A model generated the notes under the pieces. That model did no database searches, was not told the origin of the DNA, and saw only the letters and a list, made by a program, of their open reading frames with translations. The position numbers and the translations under genes are program-made. A DNA stretch of 64,000 nt from Arthrobacter alpinus (lineage in GTDB: Bacteria > Actinomycetota > Actinomycetes > Actinomycetales > Micrococcaceae). The stretch is taken from positions 186,001-250,000 of the forward strand of contig NZ_FNTV01000001.1 in the NCBI RefSeq assembly GCF_900105965.1. Reading direction: 5' to 3'. Positions 55,324 through 64,000 of the stretch are shown piece after piece (position 1 is the first letter of the stretch; each line of letters opens with the position of its first letter).

Positions 55324-55375
55324 TACCCATCTATAAAGTCTCCTTTGCGGATGCGGCACTTCCTGACGGGAGCCG
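55324..55375. other. attR of the integrative element (crossover GA at 55350-55351)
   Basis: Left of the GA, 55324-55349 (TACCCATCTATAAAGTC... to TTTGCG) is the element arm, which mirrors 42776-42801. Right of it, TGCGGCACTTCCTG resumes cpaF. TCCTTTGCG-GA-CGCGAAGGA is the centre of the rebuilt attP, 8 of 9 positions symmetric. Confidence 0.75.
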
Positions 55376-56171
55376 CCTCCACGTGGTCATACCGGACATC
55401 ACAAAAACGCACTGGGCCGTCAATATTCGCAAATTTACTGCCCGTGCGAGCCGCCTTGACCACCTAGTGGAGTTGGGCTCACTGACTCCGCAGGCTGCCC
55501 GCTTCCTGGGAGCGGCCGTGAGCAGCGGGCTGAACATTCTGGTTTCAGGGGCCACGCAGGCCGGTAAGACCACCATGCTCAACTGCCTGGCTGCTGGCAT
55601 TGGCTCTCGTGAGCGGGTAGTGACAGTAGAAGAAATATTTGAACTCAAACTTCCCTTGCGTGACGTGGTTGGTCTGCAGTGCCGCCAACCAAATCTCGAG
55701 GGTATGGGCGAAATTCCGCTAAGACGCCTCGTCAAGGAAGCACTCCGCATGCGTCCCGACAGGCTGATTGTGGGGGAGGTCCGTGAGGCTGAGAGCCTGG
55801 ATATGCTGATTGCCTTAAATAGTGGCTTACCAGGCATGGCAAGCGTCCACGCCAACTCGGCCCACGACGCCGTCGTCAAGATTTGCACGCTGCCATTGCT
55901 CGCCGGGGAGAACATCACCGCGGCTTTCGTAGTACCCACTGTCGCCGCGTGCATCGACCTCGTGGTCCATTGTGTCAGGGCGCCGAATGGTCGTCGCAGC
56001 GTGGGCGAAATCCTCGCATTGGGGCGCCGTGTTGAAAACGGCATCATTGAATCCGGGCTCATATTCAGTACAGTCAACGGAAGGCTCACCGCCTCAGAAA
56101 CAGCCATGCCAACTCCTGACAAGTTCGCGGCGGCAGGCTACAACGTTGCGACGCTCATGGGTGAACGCTGA
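55350..56171 (+). pseudogene. cpaF: cpaF (tadA) C-terminal ATPase fragment, split by the element
   Basis: From the GA crossover the frame reads DAALPDGSRLHVVIPD and then the full ATPase core: Walker A GATQAGKTTML, the Asp-rich EEIFELKLPL, RPDRLIVGEVRE (Walker B) and SVHANSAHDA (His box). It drives Flp pilin assembly by hexameric ATP hydrolysis. It has lost its N-terminal domain and ribosome site to the insertion, so little functional product is expected now. tadB starts in a TGATG overlap at its end. Confidence 0.88.
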
Positions 56172-57025
56172 TGTCGGCCGTCGTGGGGCTCCTTGCCGGG
56201 ATGGGCTTGTTCCTTGTCTGGAATGCCTGCTGGAGTGAACCGGGGCGTCAGACGCGTACGGGTCGGCGCAGCGCCCTCGAGCGGCTGCTGCAGAGGGCTG
56301 GAGTACCTCAAATCTCGCCCACGTCATTGATGCTCAGCTCTGCAGGGTTGGCGTTGCTCATGGCCTTGTTGGTTTTAGTCGTCACGGCAGCACCGGCCAT
56401 TGCAGTCTGTTTTGGCATGTTCAGCGGCTACCTGCCCATCGCGCTGCTCAACATGAGAGCACGGCGCCGCTCCGCAGCTATGCGTGAGATCTGGCCTGAT
56501 GTTGTGGACCACTTGCGCTCAGCAATTCGAGCCGGTTTATCCCTCCCGGAAGCCTTGGCCCAACTGGGCACTAAGGGACCTGTGCAACTTCGGGAGGAGT
56601 TTGAGGCATTCGGAGCTGATTACAGGGCAACGGGCCACTTTGAGGGAGCCTTGCAAAAGCTCAAGGGAGCCCTTTCCGACCCTGTAGCTGATCGGATCAT
56701 CGAGGCCCTGCGCCTCACCCGCGATGTTGGCGGAACTGATTTGGGCAGGCTCCTTGGCACGCTTTCGGAATTCCTACGTGACCATGCCCGCACTCGAAGC
56801 GAATTGGAGGCACGACAATCATGGACGGTCAGCGCCGCCAGGCTGGCAGTGGCCGCGCCGTGGATAGTGCTCATGCTTATGGCCACGCGCCCCGAAGCCA
56901 TCGGTGCCTACAACTCGCCGGCGGGTTGGGCCGTTCTTGGCGGGGGACTGGTGATTTCCCTGGTGTGCTATCGGTTGATGCTACGCATCGGGGCACTTCC
57001 CGAGGAACAGCGGGTGCTGCAATGA
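56171..57025 (+). CDS. tadB: Tad pilus inner-membrane platform protein TadB
   Basis: The 284-residue GspF/T2SF-domain protein has two N-terminal and two C-terminal membrane helices and the soluble T2SF block (EIWPDVVDHLRSAIRAGLSL). It pairs with TadC to form the platform on which CpaF acts. The ATG overlaps the cpaF stop by 1 base and tadC overlaps its own stop. Confidence 0.88.
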   Translation: MSAVVGLLAGMGLFLVWNACWSEPGRQTRTGRRSALERLLQRAGVPQISPTSLMLSSAGLALLMALLVLVVTAAPAIAVCFGMFSGYLPIALLNMRARRRSAAMREIWPDVVDHLRSAIRAGLSLPEALAQLGTKGPVQLREEFEAFGADYRATGHFEGALQKLKGALSDPVADRIIEALRLTRDVGGTDLGRLLGTLSEFLRDHARTRSELEARQSWTVSAARLAVAAPWIVLMLMATRPEAIGAYNSPAGWAVLGGGLVISLVCYRLMLRIGALPEEQRVLQ

Positions 57026-57960
57026 ATACTCATGCCGCCGTGGTCATGGGGCTTGGAATCCTGCTGGGTTCGGGCTTGTGGCTGACGTTTGTCAGGCTTC
57101 CGGCAATGCGCAAGACCAGCTTTGTTCAGCGGGTAGAACCTCAACTGCGATCTGTCGGCAGCAGGTCCAAACTATTAGACGCCGATGATTCGAGCACGCT
57201 CTTTGGCCCGTTGGAGAAGATCTTCCGGCTTTTCGTCTCGGACGCCGTCCATAAACTGGGCCGGTTCAACATCAGCGTCCACGGACTCAATGCCCGGCTC
57301 GAGCAGGCAGGCAGAACCGAGACGGCCCTGGAGTTCCGTGCAATTCAGTTGCTGTGGGCAGGAGCAGGCCTCGCGGTGGGTGCCTTGATTTCGCTCCTCC
57401 TGCTGTGGCGGGGCAACATCAACATCATGGGTGGGGTGGCTCTAACCCTTGGCCCCATGGTGTTCGGCTACCTCTTTTACGATTATGCTCTCGGCGCCCG
57501 CATCAAGAAGCGCCAGTCTCGTATGATTGCCGAGTTTCCAGCGCTTGCCGAACTCATGGCTTTGGCCGTCGGAGCCGGTGAAAGTGCTGCAAGCGCTCTA
57601 GACCGTGTGGCGCGGTCATCCAATGGTGTGCTCTCTGCCGAGTTCGGGAAGGTTCTGGCGCAGACCAGAGCCGGCACGCCCCTGATCGAAGCATTGAACC
57701 AGTTCTCCGCGCGAGTCAATGTTGCTGCGCTGTCCCGCTTTGTGGACGGCATCAGTGTGGCCGTGAATCGCGGGACTCCGCTTGCCGAGGTGCTCAGGGC
57801 ACAAGCCCAGGACGTCCGCGATGTTGCCAAACGCGAACTCATGGAGGCGGCAGGTCGCAAGGAAATCACCATGATGATTCCCTTGATCTTCGGAGTTCTT
57901 CCACTCACAGTTGTCTTCGCAGTCTTTCCCGGCTTGGCCATGCTGCAGATGGGCTTCTAG
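57022..57960 (+). CDS. tadC: Tad pilus inner-membrane platform protein TadC
   Basis: The 312-residue T2SF protein has FPALAELMALAVGAGESAASALDRV as the conserved block and C-terminal helices ending at the stop (PLTVVFAVFPGLAMLQMGF). ATG 57022 is in an ATGA overlap with tadB; a longer frame runs into tadB and is rejected. Confidence 0.88.
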   Translation: MNTHAAVVMGLGILLGSGLWLTFVRLPAMRKTSFVQRVEPQLRSVGSRSKLLDADDSSTLFGPLEKIFRLFVSDAVHKLGRFNISVHGLNARLEQAGRTETALEFRAIQLLWAGAGLAVGALISLLLLWRGNINIMGGVALTLGPMVFGYLFYDYALGARIKKRQSRMIAEFPALAELMALAVGAGESAASALDRVARSSNGVLSAEFGKVLAQTRAGTPLIEALNQFSARVNVAALSRFVDGISVAVNRGTPLAEVLRAQAQDVRDVAKRELMEAAGRKEITMMIPLIFGVLPLTVVFAVFPGLAMLQMGF

Positions 57961-58033
57961 ATGGCTACTGCCTCGGGCTTGAATCGTAAGTCGTCAGACA
58001 AATTCATGCAGCACCACACGAAGGAAGTGTCTC

Positions 58034-58291
58034 ATGCAGATCATGGACAAAATGGTTGGACTTGCAATTGCCCTACTCATCACCTCACGGCAACGGCTGG
58101 CCCGCATAAGAAAGGGCTTGGCCACACGATTTCCGGCACTGTTTCCTGCAACGGAGAACTCTCGAGGGGACGTTCCTGGCTGGGTTCTCATCACACTCAT
58201 GAGCGCCGTCCTGGTGGCCGGCTTGCTCGCCATCGCCGGTCCCGCTCTGGAGAGACTGTTCAATCAGGCCATGGAGCAGGTTCAACCCTAA
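58034..58291 (+). CDS. Small pilin-like membrane protein
   Basis: The 85-residue protein has AAGGAAG before ATG 58034, a basic N-terminal region, then GDVPGWVLITLMSAVLVAGL, a hydrophobic segment at residues about 48-68 with the short upstream charged stretch seen in Flp-type pilins. It occupies the pilin position of the Tad locus. No canonical G/XXXXEY Flp cleavage motif is visible, so it may be an accessory minor pilin. Confidence 0.6.
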   Translation: MQIMDKMVGLAIALLITSRQRLARIRKGLATRFPALFPATENSRGDVPGWVLITLMSAVLVAGLLAIAGPALERLFNQAMEQVQP

Positions 58292-58317
58292 ATAATGCAT
58301 CACGCGCCTCCCGGCCT

Positions 58318-58692
58318 TTGCGCCAAGGTGAGGACGGGGCAGCGGTGGTGGACTTCGTCTTGGTGGGTGCACTCGTCACGCTCATCTTCGTGGCCCTGAT
58401 TCAACTGACCCTGGCCCTGCACGTGCGCAACACCGTGGCGGACGCCGCATCATCGGCAGCCAGATACGGGGCTCTGGGGGACCGGAGCGCGGACGACGCC
58501 AGAGAACGGGCAGCGATGCTGGTCGGCGCGGCGTTGGGACAGGACTACGTCGAAGAGATTTCAGTCAACGTGGAGACTCGCGACGGATTGAACGTACTAA
58601 GCGTTTCCATCACGGCTCCCATTCCACTACTTGGCCTATTTGGACCGCCACACACCCTTGAAATGACCGGGCATGCAGTTATTACCAACTGA
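58318..58692 (+). CDS. tadE: TadE-like pseudopilin
   Basis: About 124 residues. The protein has the TadE pattern GEDGAAVVDFVLVGALVTLIFVALIQ, a single N-terminal helix, then a soluble tail. The start is uncertain: the frame has no ATG before the helix and TTG 58318 is the likely start. Its stop overlaps the next gene by 20 bases. Confidence 0.7.
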   Translation: MRQGEDGAAVVDFVLVGALVTLIFVALIQLTLALHVRNTVADAASSAARYGALGDRSADDARERAAMLVGAALGQDYVEEISVNVETRDGLNVLSVSITAPIPLLGLFGPPHTLEMTGHAVITN

Positions 58693-59149
58693 GCCGTCCC
58701 AAACTGCCTACGGGCCACGTGGTGAGAGCCCTGGCCTGGAAGCGCAGGAAGGTAGCGCAATTGTTGAATTCATCTTCCTGGCCGTCCTGCTCATGGTGCC
58801 CGTCGTCTACCTCATCCTGACCGTAGGCCAGATGCAGGGCGGCGCATATGCGGTTGTGGGAGCCTCGGATCAAGCGGCCAAGGTATTCGTGCTGCACAGC
58901 GACCTTGGCCTGGCCCAACAAGCTGCCGAAGAAGCCGTCCACATGGCTATGGAGGACATGGGGTTTGACCCAGAGAATGCACAATTGACCATTAGCTGCG
59001 ACGGCGGATGCTTCACGGCCGGCAGCACAGTCCGCGCTTCAGTGACATTGCGGGTCGAACTACCAGTAGTTGGTGCAGTGCCCGGCGTCAACGCCACCGC
59101 GGCCACGGTGGATTCAACCTCCACACAAAAAGTAGGACGATTCAAGTGA
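58673..59149 (+). CDS. tadE: TadE-family pilus assembly protein
   Basis: The 158-residue protein has QEGSAIVEFIFLAVLLMVPVVYL, the TadE prepilin-like hydrophobic segment with Glu at +5, then a soluble domain with a short C-x3-C loop (ISCDGGCFT). ATG 58673 overlaps the previous gene, and the next gene starts in GTGA at its stop. Confidence 0.75.
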   Translation: MQLLPTEPSQTAYGPRGESPGLEAQEGSAIVEFIFLAVLLMVPVVYLILTVGQMQGGAYAVVGASDQAAKVFVLHSDLGLAQQAAEEAVHMAMEDMGFDPENAQLTISCDGGCFTAGSTVRASVTLRVELPVVGAVPGVNATAATVDSTSTQKVGRFK

Positions 59150-59637
59150 CCCGCCGCAGGATGTCATTCCCCACTGCGCCGAAAAGAGTTCCCCAGGGGA
59201 GCCGGAACCCTGGCGAACAGGGGCACGTCATGGTGCTGTTGATCGGCTACGTACTCATTGTCCTTCTCATCATCACAGTGGTTGCCGCCGCCGGCAGCAC
59301 TTACCTGGGCCACAAAAAACTACTGTCCATGGCCGACGGCGCCGCGCTCGCAGCCGCTGATACCTTCGAACTCAGTGGTGGCAGCACCAGCACCGACCCG
59401 GGTACCCTGCTGACCAGCCAAGGAGTGCTCGCGGCAACGCAGACCTATCTGAACGGCACGGAAACTCCTACAGGATTGAGCGGCATCGTCATTGATTCGG
59501 GAACTGGCGCCAGCGATGGACATACGGCGCAGGTGAGTCTATCCGCCGTCGTTCATCCGCTGTTTATCAACTTCCTCGTTCCCGCAGGCATCAACATCGG
59601 TGTCAGCAGCACAGCCCGGGCGAACCTGCTCCTATGA
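59146..59637 (+). CDS. TadG-like pilus-associated protein
   Basis: The 163-residue protein has EQGHVMVLLIGYVLIVLLIITVV as an N-terminal helix followed by GHKKLLSMADGAALAAAD, the pattern of the N-terminal TadG/RcpC helix, and a beta-rich tail. It is the last gene of the Tad locus; prfB follows after about 55 bases. Confidence 0.75.
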   Translation: MTRRRMSFPTAPKRVPQGSRNPGEQGHVMVLLIGYVLIVLLIITVVAAAGSTYLGHKKLLSMADGAALAAADTFELSGGSTSTDPGTLLTSQGVLAATQTYLNGTETPTGLSGIVIDSGTGASDGHTAQVSLSAVVHPLFINFLVPAGINIGVSSTARANLLL

Positions 59638-59693
59638 CGGCATAACCCAGCAGCGACGCCACGACGGCCGTGCATGCCGTAGGCTTGAATATC

Positions 59694-60812
59694 ATGGCAG
59701 AGACAGACTTTCCCGCAGAAATCCGGGCCCTACGCGCAACCTACACCTCGATCGAGCAAGTCTCCGAGGTGGAGAAACTCATCGAAAACATCGAAGATTT
59801 GTCAGACCAGGCCGGCTCGCCGAATCTTTGGGATGACCCGGCTGCCGCCCAGAAGGTAACGTCAAAGCTCAGCCACGCCCAGTCAAAGCTGGAAAAGCTG
59901 CGCAAGCTCGAGGCTCGGATCGACGACCTCGAGGTGCTGGTGGAAATGGCTCAGGAAGAGGGCGACTCCGAATCCCTCGCCGAAGCTGCCAAAGAACTCA
60001 CTGCACTGCAGAAGTCTTTGCAGGATCTGGAAATCGTCACTCTGCTGGCGGGCGAATACGACGAACGTGAAGCCGTCATCACCATTCGTTCAGGAGCCGG
60101 TGGCGTGGATGCCGCGGACTTCGCGCAGATGCTGCTGCGTATGTACCTCCGCTGGGCCGAACGCCACGGCTACCCGACCGCCGTGTTGGATACTTCGTAC
60201 GCTGAAGAAGCCGGCTTGAAGTCCGCAACCTTCGAAGTCAAAGCACCCTATGCATTTGGCACGCTCAGCGTTGAGGCAGGCACGCACCGTCTGGTTCGCA
60301 TCAGCCCCTTCGACAATCAGGGACGTCGCCAAACTTCCTTCGCCGCCGTTGAAGTCATTCCACTGATTGAATCAACTGACAGCATTGAGATCCCCGACAA
60401 CGAGATCCGCGTGGACGTGTTCAGGTCTTCGGGCCCCGGTGGCCAATCGGTGAACACCACGGACTCGGCAGTGCGTCTAACCCACCTTCCAACAGGCACC
60501 GTGGTGTCCATGCAGAATGAAAAATCGCAGATCCAAAACCGCGCCGCCGCCATGCGTGTGCTGCAATCGCGCCTCTTGCTGCTGAAGAAGGCCGAGGAGG
60601 ACGCCCAAAAGAAGGCCATGGCCGGAGACGTCAAGGCTTCGTGGGGAGATCAAATGCGGTCGTACGTCCTGAACCCGTATCAAATGGTCAAGGACCTGCG
60701 CACGGAGCATGAAGTAGGCAACGCGGGCGCCGTGCTTGATGGTGAGATCGATGACTTCATCGACGCCGGAATTCGGTGGCGTGCAGACAACAGGAACGCC
60801 GAGAAGGCATAG
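59694..60812 (+). CDS. prfB: Peptide chain release factor 2
   Basis: The 372-residue class I release factor has the UGA/UAA-selecting SPF motif ([11 protein letters not shown]) and the GGQ loop ([13 protein letters not shown]). No internal frameshift site is present, as is usual in actinobacteria. I chose ATG 59694; TAGGCT lies 8 nt upstream. It precedes ftsEX, the order common in Actinobacteria. Confidence 0.96.
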   Translation: MAETDFPAEIRALRATYTSIEQVSEVEKLIENIEDLSDQAGSPNLWDDPAAAQKVTSKLSHAQSKLEKLRKLEARIDDLEVLVEMAQEEGDSESLAEAAKELTALQKSLQDLEIVTLLAGEYDEREAVITIRSGAGGVDAADFAQMLLRMYLRWAERHGYPTAVLDTSYAEEAGLKSATFEVKAPYAFGTLSVEAGTHRLVRISPFDNQGRRQTSFAAVEVIPLIESTDSIEIPDNEIRVDVFRSSGPGGQSVNTTDSAVRLTHLPTGTVVSMQNEKSQIQNRAAAMRVLQSRLLLLKKAEEDAQKKAMAGDVKASWGDQMRSYVLNPYQMVKDLRTEHEVGNAGAVLDGEIDDFIDAGIRWRADNRNAEKA

Positions 60813-61032
60813 CCGCACTCCGGACCCGACGCCCTTCCCACTCAGGGATAGAGACGGCGGCCCCGGCCATTGTGCGGATTCACAGTAATCATCCAGTATC
60901 GACACACCGCCCGGGAATCGGCAATCGCCCGACTCGACGCCTATAGTCAATATGCTGGCGGTTTCTTCCCCCGAGCCTCTGCCCGGCCGCCAGCATGCCA
61001 GCACTCTTCGCTGGCCGGGCAATGAAAAAGTC

Positions 61033-61953
61033 ATGATTCGTTTTGAAAATGTGAGCATTGCTTACGATCGCAAATCCAAGCCTGCGCTGGACAATGTTTC
61101 CTTGGATGTGCAGCGCGGCGAGTTCGTGTTCCTGGTGGGCTCTTCGGGGTCCGGTAAGTCCACCTTGCTGCGACTTGTGTTGCGTGAGTACAAGACCCCG
61201 CACGGGCAGGTCTACGTTGCGGGGCAGAATGTGGCCAACGTGCCCAGCTGGCGCGTGCCCAAGTTCCGCCGCGGCATTGGGGTGGTCTTCCAGGACTTCC
61301 GGCTCATCCAAACCAAGACGGTCTTCGCAAACGTCGCCTACGCCATGCAGGTATTGGGGAAATCCCGTGCAGCTATTCGCGCCGAGGTTCCCCGCGTACT
61401 TGAACTCGTTGGCCTTGAGGACAAGGGCCACCGCAAGCCCACCGAACTTTCCGGCGGTGAGCAACAGCGTGTGGCAATTGCCCGCGCCATTGTGAACCAG
61501 CCCGGCATCCTGCTGGCCGATGAGCCCACAGGCAACCTGGATCCCACCACCAGTGCCGGCATCATGGAGATCTTGGACAAGATCAACCAAAACGGCACCA
61601 CCGTTGTCATGGCCACGCACGACGACGACATCGTCAACTCCATGCGCAAGCGCGTCATTGAGCTCCGCCACGGCAAGGTGGTCCGCGATGAGGTCAAGGC
61701 TCAATACACCTCGATGATGCCGATCATTCCGGCGGCAGGCGAGGCGGCCGCCGTCGAGCCTTCCGAGAAGAACGACGCCGAGCCCCAGACCCGCCGTCAG
61801 CGCATCGTCAGTGCCACCCAGGCAAGCGACGCCGCTGAAGAGGAGTCCATGCCCCCACGGCTTGAACGCAGGCGTGGGCAGCTGCCGGCCGATGATGCGG
61901 CGCCAGCTCAGAAGATTGACGGCTTGAAGAACATGAATGAGGACCAAAAGTGA
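61033..61953 (+). CDS. ftsE: Cell-division ABC ATPase FtsE
   Basis: The 306-residue protein has Walker [10 protein letters not shown] at 36-44, LSGGEQQR signature, Walker B LLADEP and HDD H-loop. The core ends near residue 229; a 75-residue acidic, low-complexity C-terminal extension is characteristic of relatives. ATG 61033 is the start; the frame opens 81 bases earlier, near a TATAGT hexamer at 60942 which is a candidate promoter. The stop overlaps ftsX (GTGA). Confidence 0.95.
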   Translation: MIRFENVSIAYDRKSKPALDNVSLDVQRGEFVFLVGSSGSGKSTLLRLVLREYKTPHGQVYVAGQNVANVPSWRVPKFRRGIGVVFQDFRLIQTKTVFANVAYAMQVLGKSRAAIRAEVPRVLELVGLEDKGHRKPTELSGGEQQRVAIARAIVNQPGILLADEPTGNLDPTTSAGIMEILDKINQNGTTVVMATHDDDIVNSMRKRVIELRHGKVVRDEVKAQYTSMMPIIPAAGEAAAVEPSEKNDAEPQTRRQRIVSATQASDAAEEESMPPRLERRRGQLPADDAAPAQKIDGLKNMNEDQK

Positions 61954-62864
61954 GACTTGCTTTCATTATGAGCGAGTTGGGCAGCGGCCTTCGCCGCAAC
62001 CTGACAATGGTCATTTCGGTGATCCTGGTGACCTTTGTGTCGCTGACCTTCGTTGGCACGGCTGGGCTGTTGCAAATGCAGATCGGCCAGCTGAAGGGTT
62101 TTTGGTACGACAAAGTTCAGGTCACCATTTACCTGTGCAACGATGTGCCAGCCAACACCAACTGCATCTCCGGCCCTGTCACCGAGGATCAAAAGAAGGA
62201 CATCGAGGGCATGCTGGAATCTGCAGCCGTCAAGCCCTACATCGAGACCTGGTCCTTTGAGAGCCAGGAAGAGGCCCTGGGCCACTTCCAGGAGCAGTTC
62301 GCAAACTCGCCCATGGTCGATTCCGTGGAGGCAGCCAATCTGCCGTCGTCGTTCCGCATTAAGCTGACCGATCCGGAAAAATACCAGATCATCAACGAGA
62401 CGTTCTCTGCCACGCCGGGTGTTGACTCGGTGGTCGATCAACGCAAGGTGCTTGAGAAATTGTTCTCATGGATGAACATCGCCACCTACGTCGCGATTGC
62501 CGTGGCCGGGTTGATGACAGTCTGTGCTGCCCTGCTGATTGCCACCACCATCAGACTTTCGGCACAATCACGCACCCGGGAGATTGAGATCATGCGCCTG
62601 GTGGGTGCGTCTCGGACGGTGATCCAGCTGCCCTTTGTGCTCGAGGGTGTCATTGCGGCAACTATCGGCGCCCTGCTGGCCTCGGGCGCGGTGTGGTCCA
62701 TTGTGCAATTCTTCATGGGTGGGTACCTGGCCGAGGCCAACTCGGGGACACCATTTATCTCCACGACAGACGCGTTCAAGATTTACCCTGTGTTGATACT
62801 CCTCGGAGTGGTTCTGGCAGGAGTATCATCAGCCGTATCCTTGCGGAAAAACCTTAAAGTGTAA
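61950..62864 (+). CDS. ftsX: Cell-division permease FtsX
   Basis: The 304-residue protein has FtsX topology: helix 1 (residues about 22-45), a large extracytoplasmic domain (about 46-170), then three helices with EIEIMRLVGASRTVIQLPF. With FtsE it activates peptidoglycan hydrolases at the septum, probably through the coiled-coil protein encoded next. The GTG start lies in an overlap with ftsE. Confidence 0.95.
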   Translation: MRLAFIMSELGSGLRRNLTMVISVILVTFVSLTFVGTAGLLQMQIGQLKGFWYDKVQVTIYLCNDVPANTNCISGPVTEDQKKDIEGMLESAAVKPYIETWSFESQEEALGHFQEQFANSPMVDSVEAANLPSSFRIKLTDPEKYQIINETFSATPGVDSVVDQRKVLEKLFSWMNIATYVAIAVAGLMTVCAALLIATTIRLSAQSRTREIEIMRLVGASRTVIQLPFVLEGVIAATIGALLASGAVWSIVQFFMGGYLAEANSGTPFISTTDAFKIYPVLILLGVVLAGVSSAVSLRKNLKV

Positions 62865-62962
62865 GGTTAAGGTTGACGCTATTGCGTGAAGGTCTCAAGT
62901 AACCACTGCCACCAAGCTAATGTGCGTGTATTTTGGCGGCAATTTTCAAGGAGCTATTAGGC

Positions 62963-64000
62963 ATGAATTCGAAATCAAGCGGGGGAATTAGAGTTGTGAA
63001 TTCTCCCCCACTTGGGCGCAGCATGCCCAGCACCGTGGCCTTTCAGCGATCGTTGACAAAGGCTCGGCGACCCGTTGCCCGCCGGTTGACGGCTGCCGTA
63101 ACGGTGCTCGTGGCTCTCGGATTGCTCGGACTGGTACCTCCGGCTCAGGCTGACGACCTCAATGACAAGGCTGCCGCGCTGGCGCAGCAAGCCCAGGATG
63201 TTCAGACGTCACTTGAATTCGTCGACTCCGGCATTGCCAAGTCAGCCGCTGACCTGGTCACGTACCAGGGGCAGCTGCCGGGTGCACAAGCAGCCCTGAG
63301 CGATGCGCAGAATCGCGTCAGCGCGGCAACCGGAGTGGTCACCTCGCTTGCTGCCCGGATTGACTTGGCTCAGCAAAGCAAGGACAAGATCACGGCACAG
63401 ATCGCCGCGGATGCCGAAAAGGCAACGGCGACCAAGGCCATGATTGGGCAGATCGCTGCACAGTCGTACAAAGCCGGTGGCCTGCCCGTAAACCTCACCC
63501 TGATTCTGGGTGCTGGCTCCACGAGCGATCTTGCGAACTCGATTGATCTTGCCGAACAGGCACTGCGCAGCCAAACCGCTGCACTTGAGGCACTGACGGC
63601 TCAAAAAGCCACGAATCAAAACGCACAGGCTCGTTTGGTTGCCGTTGAAGCGGAAATCAAGGACCTAAAGCAGCAGGCCGACGCCGCGTTGGTCGCTGAG
63701 CAGGTGGCTCGCGATGAGGCTGCCTCAAAGAAAGCCACCGTCGATAAGCTCATTAGCGACTCCGCAGCATTGAACGCCAAACTTGAGGCGGAGAAGCCGC
63801 GTATTCAGGCGCAGTTGAAGCAGGTTCAGGTGCAGCAGGCATCAGTGAGCGCCCAGATTGCAGAAATTCAGCGCAAGGAAAGAGAAGCTGCGGAGGCCGC
63901 GGCCAAAGCTGAGGCCGAACGTATTGCCCGCGAACAAGCCGCTGCCAATAACAACGGTGGGGGCGGCGGCGGATACGTCCCACCGCCGTACGTGCCGCCG
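62963..64000 (+). CDS. Coiled-coil secreted cell-wall hydrolase (FtsX partner), 3' end outside window
   Basis: AAGGAG precedes ATG 62963 by 11 bases. 346 codons are visible with no stop. It has a signal peptide (about 37-58), two long coiled-coil stretches (about 60-155 and 175-330) and the start of a Gly/Pro linker (GGGGGGYVPPPYVPP). This is the layout of EnvC/RipC-type proteins, whose C-terminal M23 or NlpC/P60 domain would lie beyond the window. Confidence 0.8.
   Translation, partial: MNSKSSGGIRVVNSPPLGRSMPSTVAFQRSLTKARRPVARRLTAAVTVLVALGLLGLVPPAQADDLNDKAAALAQQAQDVQTSLEFVDSGIAKSAADLVTYQGQLPGAQAALSDAQNRVSAATGVVTSLAARIDLAQQSKDKITAQIAADAEKATATKAMIGQIAAQSYKAGGLPVNLTLILGAGSTSDLANSIDLAEQALRSQTAALEALTAQKATNQNAQARLVAVEAEIKDLKQQADAALVAEQVARDEAASKKATVDKLISDSAALNAKLEAEKPRIQAQLKQVQVQQASVSAQIAEIQRKEREAAEAAAKAEAERIAREQAAANNNGGGGGGYVPPPYVPP

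Larger units (their letters stand above)
42774..55351 (+). mobile_element. 12.6-kb integrative element in cpaF carrying a Gabija-like system
   Basis: The element runs from the GA at 42774 to the GA at 55350. It carries a large serine recombinase at its left end, a small resolvase, an HUH Rep-like protein at its right end, a Gabija-like gene pair and seven or more small genes of unknown function. I saw no capsid, tail, terminase, relaxase, coupling protein or type IV secretion gene. It is therefore not a complete prophage or conjugative element; a satellite, a mobilisable genomic island or a decayed ICE fits better. Confidence 0.85.

Noticed and set aside
42774..55351. Prophage or conjugative element
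   Set aside because: No capsid, portal, terminase, tail, lysis, relaxase, coupling or secretion genes are seen; an integrative island or satellite fits better.
55331..56122. 263-codon minus-strand frame over attR and cpaF
   Set aside because: It is antisense to the CpaF ATPase core and crosses the recombination site; composition is typical of a shadow frame.
59694..60812. Programmed frameshift in prfB
   Set aside because: The frame is continuous from ATG to stop, with no internal UGA or slippery site.
60889..61947. 352-codon minus-strand frame antisense to ftsE
   Set aside because: FtsE on the plus strand has complete ABC motifs; the antisense translation has no recognisable family.

Overview
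The window is high-GC actinobacterial chromosome, most likely from Micrococcaceae (an Arthrobacter relative). The evidence is a galactofuranosyltransferase of the GlfT2 type, an RmlC-RmlD fusion, the prfB-ftsE-ftsX order near the right edge, many GTG starts, and start codons placed exactly 6 nt after a TANNNT hexamer, as expected for leaderless transcripts. Naming the genus is inference.

Region 1 (1-42.3 kb) is a large cell-surface polysaccharide locus. It opens with a galactan-type module: a 5'-truncated GlfT2-like transferase, Wzm and Wzt exporter subunits, and an acyltransferase-SGNH fusion. The stretch 5.6-21.0 kb holds homologues of all five steps (WbpA, WbpB, WbpE, WbpD, WbpI) that make UDP-2,3-diacetamido-2,3-dideoxy-D-mannuronic acid, with a flippase, glycosyltransferases and an asparagine-synthase-like protein. 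The stretch 21.0-32.4 kb, mostly on the minus strand, holds RmlA, rhamnosyltransferase-like GT2 enzymes, an epimerase, a second GT2/DUF2304 pair and a second flippase. A secreted GH25 lysozyme follows, then rmlB, rmlCD and galE ending at a strong terminator, a decayed resolvase, a CAP protein with ChW-like repeats and another acyltransferase-SGNH fusion.

Region 2 (42,774-55,351) is a 12.6-kb integrative element inserted inside cpaF, the ATPase gene of a Tad/Flp pilus locus. A large serine recombinase lies just inside the left end. Both att sites can be read: the rebuilt attP is an imperfect palindrome centred on a GA dinucleotide, with two 26-bp arms matching at 20 of 26 positions, and excision would restore a full 407-residue CpaF in frame. 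Cargo comprises a two-gene Gabija-like anti-phage system, a small resolvase, an HUH-type Rep-like protein, and several unrecognised membrane or lipoproteins. Three of these appear to form a divergent paralogous family. No virion or conjugation genes were seen.

Region 3 (55.35-64 kb) holds the 3' part of cpaF, tadB, tadC, a small pilin-like gene, three TadE/TadG-like genes, then prfB, ftsE, ftsX and the start of a coiled-coil, probably cell-wall hydrolase gene that runs off the window. While the element is in place CpaF is split before its ATPase core, so pilus assembly is predicted to be off unless the element excises or another ATPase substitutes.
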